The translations under genes and the position numbers were made by a program. The notes below the pieces were generated by a model that saw nothing but the letters and a program-made list of their open reading frames with translations, was not told where the DNA came from and did not search any database. DNA of 64,000 bases. It comes from Galaxea fascicularis (taxonomy: Eukaryota > Cnidaria > Anthozoa > Scleractinia > Euphylliidae). Below, piece by piece: positions 1 through 10,135 of this stretch (position 1 is the first letter of the stretch; every line of letters begins with the position of its first letter). The stretch lies in assembly GCA_948470475.1 (NCBI GenBank), contig OX419347.1:7970068-8034067 (forward strand), in the 5' to 3' direction.

Positions 1-515
1 GGAAGCTTCTTCAATTAAGGACTGTCCGGCAAAACTGTCCAGTTTAAACACAGCAACATCCGAAGCTGAATTCTCTTTACCCCGCGTTACTTGAGTTACT
101 TTTTCGCCTGTTTTCCCGAGCCCTTTTTCGCTCTCTTTTTCGCTGTTCCTCACTATAATTTCGTCTCTTTTCTCGAGCTCTTTGGTTTCTCCCGTTGCTC
201 GTCAGTTCGGTCAGCCTGTTTACTGAAGCCCTTTCTTGTTCTTTCTCCCGTTGCTCGTCAGTATTACTCAGCCTGTTTACTCGTGCCCTTTCTCTTTCTT
301 CCGTTGCTCAATTTGCATATGAAAGGTGAGCGCTAACACTCGCTTTGAAAAAGAGGCCTGAGGTAATTCGAAAATGGCCCATTGTGGAGCTCTGCTTTTA
401 GGTTTGGCTGAATGATCAGTATACATTGTATTCTGAATCAAACTTGGGGGTAATAACACAGCCTCTACCTGCTGAATTTTCCTGTGTTTTAAAGATACTT
501 TGTTTTGTTCTTTAG
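1..515. other. Intronic sequence before the first visible Ldh_2 exon
   Basis: No exon could be supported here. Positions 186-310 hold about 2.3 tandem copies of a 53-56 bp C/T-rich unit that begins TTTCTCCCGTTGCTCG. Positions 313-388 are one arm of the MITE family seen complete at 47100-47300. The first supported exon starts at 516 after a pyrimidine tract and TTTAG, so this stretch is best read as intron with older repeats. Upstream exons of the gene must lie outside the window or be too short to see. Confidence 0.5.
186..310. repeat. Short tandem repeat, period about 53-56 bp
   Basis: The units at 186, 242 and (partial) 295 share TTTCTCCCGTTGCTCGTCAG, and the first two also share CAGCCTGTTTACT. 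This is directly visible. It has no coding meaning that I can see. Confidence 0.6.
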
Positions 516-2462
516 GAAACTGTCAACCCTGATAAAGTGCTATCAGGTGGAGGCCAGCTACCACTTGGTGGAATGGAGATAACAAGTAAGATCACAGGGT
601 CAATAATATTATTCCAGCCCATTCAAAATGGTTTTGAGTACTAGGCAAGATGGTTGAGTAGGGGCATGTTCCCCCAGAAAATTTGGAAAATGGCGGCTTC
701 AAATGGTTGCGTCTGGTGCTTGTTTTGGGTTAACTCAGCCCCTCTTAGATAGCTCATAGATAACACGTTCCTTTAAAGGGTTTTTTTGCTCAAATCCTTA
801 TTATTTTCCACTTGTAGCTTTATTGTGAAAAGCAAATATATTTAAGCAAGCACTAGCCAACAATTTAAACTGCGAGAAACTTAGTAAATGAACATTCCAG
901 TAACCCCGCCGTTCAGCACGCAAGCACAGTCAGTTCGTGCTTGATTCACCAGAAGGAACGTTGGTTAAGCTATTTTTTTGGCTACAATTTGAAGGAGTGG
1001 AGACCCCATATTTGCTATCGATGAACTCAAGTGAGAACTATGAGTATATTATTATTAATATTGATATTATTATTGTTATTGTTGTTATAACCACAAAAGC
1101 TATAACTCTGTTTGTTATTAGGTGGTTTCAAAGGTTATGGTTTAGCAATGATGGTGGAGGTGTTTTGCGGTATTCTGGCAAATGCAGCATTTGGTCCTAA
1201 TATTAGAAAGTGGAAGGGTGATGAGAGAGTGGCCAATTTGGTTAGTGCTCTTAACTTGTTTAGATCTGCTACACTACTACTAATACTACAAGCCCTACCA
1301 CTACCGCTACCCGTACCCTACCCCTACCACTACTACTTCCACTGCCACTACCATGCCCTACTGTGCACTACCACTACCACTACTTCAGCTGTTGCTACCA
1401 CCGCCACTGCCACTGCCGCTGCCACTGCCATCACCACTACCACTGCTACTCTTACTGCCACTGCTTGACTTTAAGATCCACTTAATTCACCAGACCAACC
1501 TTGTTTTGGTACACAGACCCATAGATCTTCAGTTATCTCAATTTCGCACTTGCTTCGTGACATAATTAGAGCGTAACCTGAAAGGATATGATAGCATGCA
1601 CTTCTTTGATATCTGCTATCTCTTCTACTATACTAAATAAGTACATCGCCAGTATAGTTTGGTCAATAATTTTATCATGAATGTCTTTTATGAATGTCTT
1701 TTATGATTACTAAATGTCAGTGTTATTACTTTTATTCTATTTTCATTCAGGGTCAATGCTTTGTTGCTGTGAATCCTGGTGTATTTGCTATTGGATTCGA
1801 AGATCGCATGCAGTCGTTGATGGACCATTGCAGAAATTTGGAACCAGTAAATATTTATTTTCATACACCTTTAAAAACTGTAGTAATTTGTAGTAATCAT
1901 CATAATAATACCAGGGAATAGTTTCGGCCAAAAACCTTCTGTTGAGAGTATAGGATTCGCAACGGGTTAAATATGCATACATATCATTTTCGCTGATAAA
2001 AGTCTGGAGTACATCAAGTTTCCCCTGGTATTTTAGCTGTTTTACCAGAAGGCGAGTAGTTGCTGTAGGTTTACTATGGTTGTTGCTTTACAGATGGAGG
2101 GTCAAACTGAAGTACTTGTGGCTGGTGACCCTGAAAGACAGCACATGCGTAAAGTAGAAAAAGATGGTGGTATTCATTATCACGTAAACTTGATGGAGGC
2201 TATGGTAAGTAACAATAGCGGTTAGCGTGGAGTTGACTTTGGTACGGCTGTTACTACCGAGGCTTGTACATTTTTTCCGTAGATATTTATATTCGAATTC
2301 CTTCTGGGCTCTCTTGTCATTCCCATCCAGTGAAACTTGCCTTAGGAGACGCCGATTTAAATTTCAGTGTTGTTCTGCTTTAATTTTAGTTAGCGTTCTA
2401 TTTTCTTTTAGGACAAATTGGCTGATCGACTCAATGTCCCACGTATGCTATTCAAGGAATGA
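516..2462 (+). CDS. Malate/L-lactate dehydrogenase family oxidoreductase (Ldh_2, YjmC-like), 3' part of gene
   Basis: Five exons, 516-585, 1122-1240, 1751-1846, 2094-2204 and 2412-2462, join in phase and end at TGA 2460-2462. They give about 148 residues of the C-terminal half. Junctions fit GT-AG, for example donor AAGTAAG at 585 and acceptor TTTTAG at 2411. Residues resemble the Ldh_2 NAD(P)-dependent 2-hydroxyacid dehydrogenases: a KGYGLAMMVEVFCG segment, then NIRKW, then GQCFVAVNPG and GFEDRM, and a terminal LNVPRMLF. Members oxidise malate, lactate, ureidoglycolate or similar 2-hydroxy acids with NAD(P), usually in the cytosol; the substrate here cannot be told. The N-terminal half lies outside the window. 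An (A/T)-rich run at 1035-1085 and a CCACTA-rich microsatellite at 1270-1466 sit in the introns. The family call is firm; the exact enzyme is not known. Confidence 0.88.
1270..1466. repeat. CCACTA/CCACTG simple-sequence tract
   Basis: About 200 bases of imperfect hexamer repeats (CTACCA, CCACTG, CTGCCA) lie in an intron of the Ldh_2 gene. Open frames across it encode only Thr/Ala/Leu/Pro runs and are artefacts of the repeat. Confidence 0.8.
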
Positions 2463-3035
2463 GAGCGTCTCCTGCATTTCAATGTGGACAGGGGTGTACT
2501 GAGCGTGTAAGTAAAACCTGGACCAGGGCACATGTTTACACTGGTGTACTGACCAGATAATGGGCACAATTTATAGAAAAAACGGGTTTAAGTTGGTCTT
2601 CTATATTAGCTCATAGGTTCTACATTAGATAGTTCAGATAATTGAATAATAGGTACAGGTAGTTTCCATTCTATCATAGTGAGTATTATAGTTGGAGAGT
2701 TCTGTTAAAAAAAAAGGGCATGTGTGACGAGTTGGCGTCAAGATCTCAGTTTCGTAAAAAATCGCTCTACTTTGGCCCACAGACTGGTTATCATGTCGGA
2801 AACGTTGGTCTGCATTGGCTTTGAGATTTGGAAAGTTAGGTAAATGTATGCCTTCAGCGTAAAACCTAAACAAAGGAAATCAACCGTTTGTTTCTGTTTC
2901 TTGAGATTTTGCAAACGTCATCCACTAATTCATCCGATTCTAGCCGTAAGATCACTAAATGAATATGGAACTACGTTTCTGGCATGATCTGAAGGCCAAA
3001 GTAGCTGTTTTTTTTTGTGTGATGGTTTTTTCAAG
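2463..3035. other. 3' flank of Ldh_2 gene, no gene seen
   Basis: Presumably the 3' UTR followed by intergenic DNA. I see no exon with splice signals, no RNA gene and no clear repeat. Confidence 0.4.
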
Positions 3036-3403
3036 GGAGTTTTAGCAACTAGGACGGGAACGGCAACGAGAACGGAACGCTACAAAACAATAGGCTTAAT
3101 GAGCAAAAACAATCGCTTTGCACGTGCATTTTACAGTTTTGTACATTTCTTTGCCATACTCTGCAAAACAACAACGTGAAATGACCAAATTTTATGTTTT
3201 CTCGAGTACGTGAGCGCATGGCGGCAAAGTTTCCTTTCTTTTTCCTTTCTTTAACACCGTTCATAGTAATTTAGTTCCTTGACAGTTCGTCAGCATTATC
3301 CAAGTTAAACAAATTTCAATTATCGTGAAAGCGTCATAGAACGAGAAGTTATATTTTGAAATGACGTTTTCGTTGCCGTCGCCGTCGTAGTTGCTAAAAC
3401 TCC
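3036..3403. mobile_element. MITE with GGAGTTTTAGCAACTA termini
   Basis: The left end GGAGTTTTAGCAACTAGGACG matches the reverse complement of the right end, CGTCGTAGTTGCTAAAACTCC, with one mismatch. The inner arms (GAACGGCAACGAGAACG versus CGTTTTCGTTGCCG) also partly pair. At 368 bp and with no coding capacity this is a miniature inverted-repeat element. No convincing TSD is visible. Confidence 0.75.
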
Positions 3404-3933
3404 TTATTTAATAACACAACTCGCAACTCGTAGCACTTAAGCCGTGGTTACACGAGCGGTTTTTTGCTTGCGATGGTGATGCGATTTTTTCTGTCGCGTC
3501 GCCAGCGCGCGGTGCCGGCTAGACGAGTGACAAAGTGTGTGACTTTGTCGCGAAAAGTTTAGCCTCCCACGCAGTCGTTTTTAGGGGAGTCGTATTTCAC
3601 CTCCACGTGGAGGTGAAATACGACTCCCCTAAAAACGACTGCGTGGGAGGCTACGAAAAGTTAATCTCATTGAATTTCTCGCGATTTTTTTTTCTGCGAT
3701 TTTTAGCTGTCGCCATTGTAGCACTTGCGCGAGGGTGGTTACACCCGTGATTTTCCCCTCGCGCTGGCGACGCGCCAAATTTATGAACTCGGAATTTTTG
3801 AAAATAAATATTAATATGCCTTTGGAACAAAGCGTAAGCAAGGTAAAAGCCTCCAAATCTGGGAGATAGCAAGTCGATTGATCCCCACTACACATTACTT
3901 CAACATTAAAGAAAATGTCAGCTAGAATTTTGG
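3404..3933. other. Repeat-derived intergenic DNA
   Basis: This holds two direct copies of GTGGTTACAC (near 3444 and 3735) next to related GC-rich sequence (GCTGGCGACGCG, GTCGCGTCGCC). It looks like an older repeat into which the 94-bp palindrome at 3560-3653 inserted. No gene is seen. Confidence 0.5.
3560..3653. mobile_element. Perfect 94-bp palindromic MITE with 9-bp TSD
   Basis: The arm from 3560 (TAGCCTCCCACGCAGTCG...) is repeated exactly in inverted orientation up to 3653, meeting at CACGTG with no spacer. It is flanked on both sides by CGAAAAGTT (3551-3559 and 3654-3662). The perfect arms and perfect TSD point to a recent insertion. A 9-bp TSD is typical of Mutator-like elements. Confidence 0.9.
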
Positions 3934-5342
3934 TAGCCTGCAAACAGACTCTCCATTTGGGTATTCCGAGAGATGGTCGTGTCGACTTGCTCTTTAAATG
4001 GCACACGGTCAAAGATCGGGGATTGAGGCGGGCAAGAGAAGGGAGAGCCTGCAATGGTCTTTGTAAGATTTGAGTTCTGCCCCCTTTTCCGCTTGACTGA
4101 TCTGTCAAATTATCAAAGTGAAATGAACCAATCAGAACGAACCGGAAATGACCTTTTGGGTCAAGGCAGCTGTCAAAAAACTTTTCTGCGACACATCCGC
4201 TTGTTTACGCGTAAGTTGTTATGTTATAAACTCCAACGAAACATATCGACGCAAAACTGGAAGGAAACCACAAAGCGTCAAATCGGTTGACGAATTTTGC
4301 AGAATTTGCAAGTGTTCGTTCAGGACAAAATAAGGCTCTCTGGGGTGTTTTGTGAACGTTTTCAAACCTTGTGCCAGAGAGGATTTTAAAATGTAGTTTT
4401 TGAATCTTCCTTGGCAAGGAAAACGATCAACCTTGTCAGAGTGGAGCACAATTATCAGATTCGAATCTCCTGGCACATCTCAATATCGGCGACCTTCTGG
4501 ACAACACCGCAAGCGTGAAAGTCTTAGTTTTGTCTTCGAATGGGGATGTGATGATTAGAACACCTGAAGATAAAGCTACAATTTGCCTAGTAAAGAATCG
4601 GGCGCTTAAGAGGGGGAAAGTAGCCGCAAATGCTTTTATTGTACACAAAGCTATGCGCGCTTATTGCACCAGTTAAGAGTTTGACACTACATGTATTTTG
4701 AAATGTAGAGACGTTGACGAGCTCGCAGCGTTCTCGAACAAACTGGTTGTGAAGAAAAATGAAGTGTACTTGCCGCTATGGAACGCCTGCATTCGTGGGT
4801 CGAGGGCACACCGCTTCGGCCAAGGCAAGTAAAAAATCAGGCAACTGAGGGAGGTTTCCAAACACATCTGAGCTTTCGAGTTCCACTGCTTTCAATCCTC
4901 AGAGGATTCGCATCTTCTTCCAGTGGTCTCCTCGAGGAGTCCAGCGATTTCATCACAGCGAAACACAAAGCTTTTTCCAATGCTTGTAGTCAACACGGTT
5001 AGTACATCCTTTTCATTAAGGAGACTCTTAATTTCCAGGTATTGCTCTTTCTTCGGATCAATTCGCTTTTGAATTCAAAGACGAGATAGCTTCGTTGAGC
5101 TGAGAAATAATTATCCGCGTTCGCGGTGACTGAAATACCTCTGCTCACTTATTTCACATGTGTCAAGTCGAACTGGCCAATCAGCAATTTACGTTCAGAA
5201 TCTGAACGTAAATACTCAAATCGTACAAGGACCATTGCAGGCTCTCCTCTCTCTAACCCGCCCCAATCCCCTAGCTTTTGACCGCGCGCCATTAGAAAGC
5301 AAATCTCGGAATAACCCATACGGAGAGCCTGTTTGCAGGCTA
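3934..5342. mobile_element. Mutator-like DNA transposon (MULE), degenerate, 9-bp TSD
   Basis: The left end TAGCCTGCAAACAGACTCTCC and the inverted right end (GGAGAGCCTGTTTGCAGGCTA) form terminal inverted repeats, with lower similarity continuing for about 130-150 bp on each side. Both flanks carry GAATTTTGG (3925-3933 and 5343-5351), a perfect 9-bp TSD. The long TIRs and 9-bp TSD fit the Mutator superfamily. The interior carries broken coding sequence on + but no transposase I recognise. Its first bases, TAGCCT, are shared with the 94-bp palindrome at 3560. Confidence 0.85.
4148..4850 (+). pseudogene. Degenerate coding sequence inside the MULE, with a C-x2-C motif
   Basis: The + frames show connected coding-like stretches: FCRICKCSF near 4295-4320 (a probable half zinc finger), a frame near 4465-4675 ending in a stop after MRAYCTS, and a frame near 4704-4830 containing VYLPLWNACIRG. 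These are interrupted by stops and frame changes. I think this is a cargo or accessory gene of the transposon that has decayed. I do not know its function. A captured host gene fragment is an alternative. Confidence 0.45.
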
Positions 5343-5351
5343 GAATTTTGG

Positions 5352-6527
5352 ATATAAAAATAATGATAATTTCCTGTGGACGTTAGAGTAAAGTGCATTA
5401 ACAGCACTGGAAAATACTCGAAAAACCTTGGCGAAATTACTTTTTTTTTTTATATGGCGTTTCTTGGAGTGGTGTCGGTAAATCACAAGGCCTTGAAATT
5501 TCCCGAAATTGCACGAGCCTTGCAGAAATTTCCAAATCTTGAGTACGATAAGGTCGTGCGATTTTTTGTGTGGCTTACACAAACAACAGTTGTTACCATA
5601 GCAGCGGTAGGGCCAGTCAGACACTTTACAACTAAACTTTAAAACTACTCAAGTCACACAACTTGTAGGCCAAGTTATATATCAAAGCGACACTATCGTT
5701 AACTCGTGGATATGGCCATGGAAGTGGCCGTTGATGCCATGGCTTTAACTAAAAGGTGGCTTTAATTTATAATAGTTTTGAATGGTCTTTGAAATGTAAT
5801 AATGACCATTTCTAAACTTTTTTAAAAATATAGTTTAGATTTCATTGCGGTAAATCCTAAACAAGACCTTTATGACCAAAAATACTGGCTTTTTAGCCTG
5901 GAACACCCTAAGCGAGACGAACACCCCCTGCCCGCCGCATTTCATATGGGAGTTTTCCCTGGGTTCCCTAGTAGGGATGAAACCTTGCATGTTGGCAATA
6001 AATTATGCATTCCATTTCATTAATTATGTTTGCGCTTCATTGTTTTCCAAGACAATGAATTATTCCTAAGGGTTTAGAATATATACATTACTAATCAATA
6101 CTTACTGCTTCAATAAAAGAGTGCCTTTTTTTTCTCTTTTTCTGTCCAGCATCCTTTTCTTTTCCCGCGCTTTTTCCTTTACTAGCACCTTCTTTTTTTT
6201 TCTTGTTTTACCTTCTTAGCTGCCCTGCTGAGCGTTGAACCATCGCCGTTCTCTCGACGCTTTATTACCATCCGTTCCCTTAACCACTGTGCTACACAAA
6301 CCAGTTGCAATTACCCGTCAATAAATAATTTTTATTTTACCTTTCATTAAAAAGACTTTCATAACAATATACACCGGAATAATGCACGAGAGACCCTTTG
6401 CACTAAAGAATGCATTCATTCCTCCATATGATTGGTCAAATTTCTCATGAAAGAAAATTTTATTCACTTATTTCTCTATTGACATCTACCAAACAAGCCC
6501 TTGCCAAGCCTTTAACAAGCTCTTAAA
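5352..6527. other. Intergenic, no supported gene
   Basis: An open frame at 5376-5642 (88 codons, +) has no recognisable domain and no splice or context support. A T-rich C/T tract lies at 6125-6220. Nothing else stands out. The end of this stretch is the 5' flank of the Merlin transposase remnant. Confidence 0.4.
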
Positions 6528-7404
6528 ATGAACAACTTTAATTTCTTGAAACTTGCTCTTATCCTTACGGATCACGACCGGTGCATATAATGGTGTAAAG
6601 AACACAACCTGCTTGCGTCGTCGGTAAAATGTCCTCGGGCTGGGTGTAGCAATGCACTTAGCTGGACACGACGAGCTTTATCGCGAGACGGGTACGAGTG
6701 GCGATGCTCAAAGAGAGGTTGCGATGGAATGGCTTCAATGCGCCGGAATTCGTGGTTTTCTGGTTGCAAACTATCCATCGAAAAAGCATTAGCCCTAACT
6801 TACGCCTGGGCGTACAAATATTCGAATGTTCAAGCAGTGCACGAGTCCTCTCTTGACGAAGAAACTACGTCAACAGAAACGGTGGTAGATTGGTATAACT
6901 ATTGCCGGGAGGTTTGTGCCGACAGAATCATGAATCATCATGCGGGGCCTATAGGCGGACGAGTCCAAGTTTGGCAAGATGAAGTATCACCGAAGTCGCG
7001 CCATCGAAGGGAAGTGGGTCTTCGGTGGCATTTGCCGAGAAACCAAGGCTTGCTTCCTTGTTCCGGTAGAGCGAAGGGACAAAGACACAGCACTGCCCAT
7101 GATCCGCGCTCAAGTATTACCGGGGACACGCGTGATGAGCGACTTATGGAGAGCTTACAATTGTCTAAATGACGAGGGCTATGATCACCTCACAGTAAAC
7201 CACAGCCTAAACTTCGTAGACCCAGACACTGGTGCCCACACACAGGGCATTGAAAATACGTGGTGGGGAATAAAGCGAGGTTTACCCCGAACAGGAACAT
7301 CCAAGGAACTTTTCGATGGCTACCTACAGGATTATATGTGGCGTCAACACTACGGAAAGGATATCAAGCATATCGCCGACCTTTATGAAGTCCGTAAAGA
7401 CTAA
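6528..7404 (+). pseudogene. Merlin-type (IS1016/ISXO2-like) DDE transposase, two breaks
   Basis: From ATG 6528 one frame runs to about 6960 with a single in-frame TAA at 6588-6590. It then shifts frame, with probable loss of several codons, and continues to TGA-free sequence ending at TAA 7402-7404. The N-terminal part has a zinc ribbon (CPRAGC, then WRCSKRGC), as in IS1595/Merlin enzymes. The catalytic core follows: DESKFGKMKYHR (first Asp), GKWVFGGI, then SDLWRAY (second Asp), a conserved TVNHS...FVDPDTGAHT segment, and GIENTWWG (acidic third residue). The family protein cuts and pastes DNA with short TIRs; I could not find the TIRs. Total length of about 290 codons is normal for the family. 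The low number of breaks suggests a fairly young copy. Confidence 0.85.
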
Positions 7405-8989
7405 ATAAAGGTACCTTTGCAACAGTCTATACACCTTTCGTGATCCGCCTTCGTTACTGTAGCACGAAAGAAATAAAATACTTCTTCAACAATCGAACTT
7501 ATGTGATAATCTGCAGTATCATTTCTACAAGGATAATGAAAGAACCACTTAAAACTGCAAGAACAGGTATGAAATGATTTTATTTTCAAACTTTTGACGG
7601 TAGCCCTGACCTCATTTTACGGCTAACCCCAGGCCTAAAATTTATTTGTTTTACCTACAACGCGAAGCAAAACGTTAAATTTGTTTCCGGAGATCGAAAA
7701 ATTCCCATAAAATTCCTTGAAGATGGCATTTTCAAATGCCAAAATGCGCCAAATTTACCCTGTTTCAAAAAATACTTAGAAAAAAAATCAGAATTTTGAA
7801 AACAATGAGAACTAGTCTCTGAGGTATTCTATTGTTATCGCTATTGTTTTCATGGAACATATTGTGGCAAAAAATTCTCGATTACTACTGCCCCAGGCAC
7901 CGCACAGTGATAAGCTTTATAGATTCTTTTGCGATATCTGGAAGTTCATTTTCGCTGCTCTAAAGATTTCAAAGTTCAATTCTCGCAGCTCGTGTTCTTC
8001 ATCTCATTAACTTTATCTGATCACTGGTCCTTAAACAAAATAGACCTTTGTTGAGTTGGAAAATCGAAACGAAAAACCGACGCCATGAACATTAAACACG
8101 TAAACAATATCTGCAGAGCAAAATTCTCCGCCTTTGTACTACACCCTGAAATTTGCAAACGTTGGACCAAGAAGACTATGGAGACAAAAGCAATACTTAC
8201 CAGGGGAGGGGCCGGGGGAAAGTTTAATCAGAATCGAGTGAGTGAGTGAGTGAGGGAAATTCAGACCCACAACAAAACCTACGTTATCCATCAGCTAAAA
8301 ACTACTAGTAGCAATGTCAAAAAGTGTGAGGCTGTAATACTAATATTTTTTTAAATAAAATTCGAAAAACCAACGAAACTTTGTCTGGCTAGGGTGAATT
8401 GCGAGTGTATCATGAAACTTTACCAGATTTTGCCAACAGGTAGTATACTAGCAGAGGTATTTCCCATATCACGAAGGGAAACAAAAGTCTCGGGGTATGA
8501 CGACAAATTTCCTTTTGGGGTAAAACAAAAATTATTTCTTTTTTACTCAAACCATTCATCTCGTATGCCAACAAAAGTCATGGGTTTGAAACGACAACTG
8601 TACCCATCAAACGGAAGGATTAGTTAATTACAGTGTTGTACTCGAGTTAACAAATAAATAATGCAAATGAAAAGGGTGAGATATTCTTGTTGAACAACAC
8701 CGTGGAACAGATAATGGTAATAACACGATTTATTCATCAAAACAAAATGCAGCAAACAACAACCTAAAATAGAAACACAAAAAATCAAAGATGAGTTGCA
8801 CTTACTAAACCAGTGATATTTATTTAGCTTTGCATTAACTGAAGCGGATCCTTGGACAATACAAAAATGAACAAAACTGTGCTCGCCAAATAGTTGTCAG
8901 ACAAACCGCCATCTTGAACATGGACACTGTCATAAAAAAATTATTTTTTTTTTGTTTTCCCAGTTGTATGGTTTGTTTGTTGGTGTTGA
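7405..8989. other. Intergenic, no supported gene
   Basis: No gene is seen. A (GAGT)n microsatellite lies at 8236-8256. A 77-codon open frame at 8394-8627 has no recognisable features. Part of this DNA may belong to the Merlin element's 3' end. Confidence 0.4.
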
Positions 8990-9780
8990 TTGTTTGGTGT
9001 CAATGTATCCTAGTAGTAAACACTGTAATTAGTACAAGAAGAATAGCGTGTAAGTTTATTTGTTCATAAAGTGTTGATTTAGCATAGTGTTGTAAATGTA
9101 GACTGTAAGCTAGATGTTAGTAGAATTAATTATTGTAATTCAACGTATAAATGGAGCAAGGCGCGATAAACGGTGGTCAGAAAGCAGTTTTTGGTGAAGA
9201 AAGAAAGGAAGGAAAAGAGAGAAAGGTTTACAGGGGCTGAGGGCAGGAAGAGAAAAAGGGGAGCCAGTTCACTGCCAAGAGCCATTGGCAGGCGCCAGCC
9301 AAGATAAGTTAACGAAACACATTTGTGAGTGGTGGCGTTAGAGCCGAGAAGAGCCGAAAGACTTCGTGCCTCGTGATAATTGAAAGAAGTGCCTGAAAGC
9401 CTTCGTCCTACGAATTCAAGGCAAAGTACGAGAGTTTTTTGTGGTTTGAAGCAAAGAGAAGAAGGCTTGTGGAGTTGATTTTGATTTCGTTTTGGAGTTG
9501 GTTTGGTTTGGTTCAGGGGCGGATTTCAAGGATTACAGAAAGGAACTGAACATTGAACTGTAAATATCTGTAAATAATTGTAAATACTCGTAAACAGTAA
9601 GTTAGTTAAGTAAGATTAGTTTTATTTGTGTTCGTTCGTTTCATGTCAATATCGTAATTAAATTCATTAGTTTTTTTTTTAAGAAGTCTGTGCTAATTGT
9701 GCCTTATGCTAGTTTTGTTTTGTTTTGTTTTGTTACTGTCGTCTCGGGCCATTGGGACCCACGTCACAGACACCTCAACA
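8990..9780 (+). mobile_element. Possible solo LTR
   Basis: The stretch starts TGTTTGGTGTC and ends GACACCTCAACA, near-inverted TG...CA ends as in LTRs. A TATAAAT box at about 9146 is followed by purine-rich transcribed-looking sequence, then T-rich sequence and a (TTTTG)n run. No clear TSD is seen (left TTGAT, right CGATA), so this is tentative. A 5' UTR or promoter for the THAP gene downstream is an alternative. Confidence 0.3.
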
Positions 9781-10135
9781 CGATAAGACTTCCACCGACC
9801 GAAAAACTATGATAATCGATGCCACACAAGACTTTTTGTCTTAAAGTGCTACTGAGATGAAATTTTTAGTTTTTCATGTTTTTTGCTTTTTATCACCTTT
9901 GAGGGCCAGTGAGTACGCATGCCAAATTTGAGTTCGAAATTCCTAATGGAAGTGCGTTTTTTCGATGCATGTTTTTCGTGAACGGGCGTCCGCCATTACT
10001 CAAACTAAATATGTCCGAGCAAGACCAAAGGCTTGGGGCGAGGCAGTCCGTGACGTCATCTTATCATCAAAACCAAAGAGGAAGTGAGGGCGCCACACGT
10101 GACAAAGAGAGGATACTCCTCCTTGTGAGGGAAAC

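Noticed and set aside
91..336. 81-codon Cys/Phe-rich open frame
   Set aside because: It overlaps a tandem repeat and a MITE arm, and no splice or homology evidence supports it.
1112..1468. 118-codon open frame rich in Thr and Ala
   Set aside because: It runs from a real Ldh_2 exon through the intron into a CCACTA microsatellite; the composition is a repeat artefact.
3629..4108. 159-codon minus-strand open frame
   Set aside because: It crosses the 94-bp palindrome and the end of the Mutator-like element, so it cannot be one gene; composition follows the repeats.
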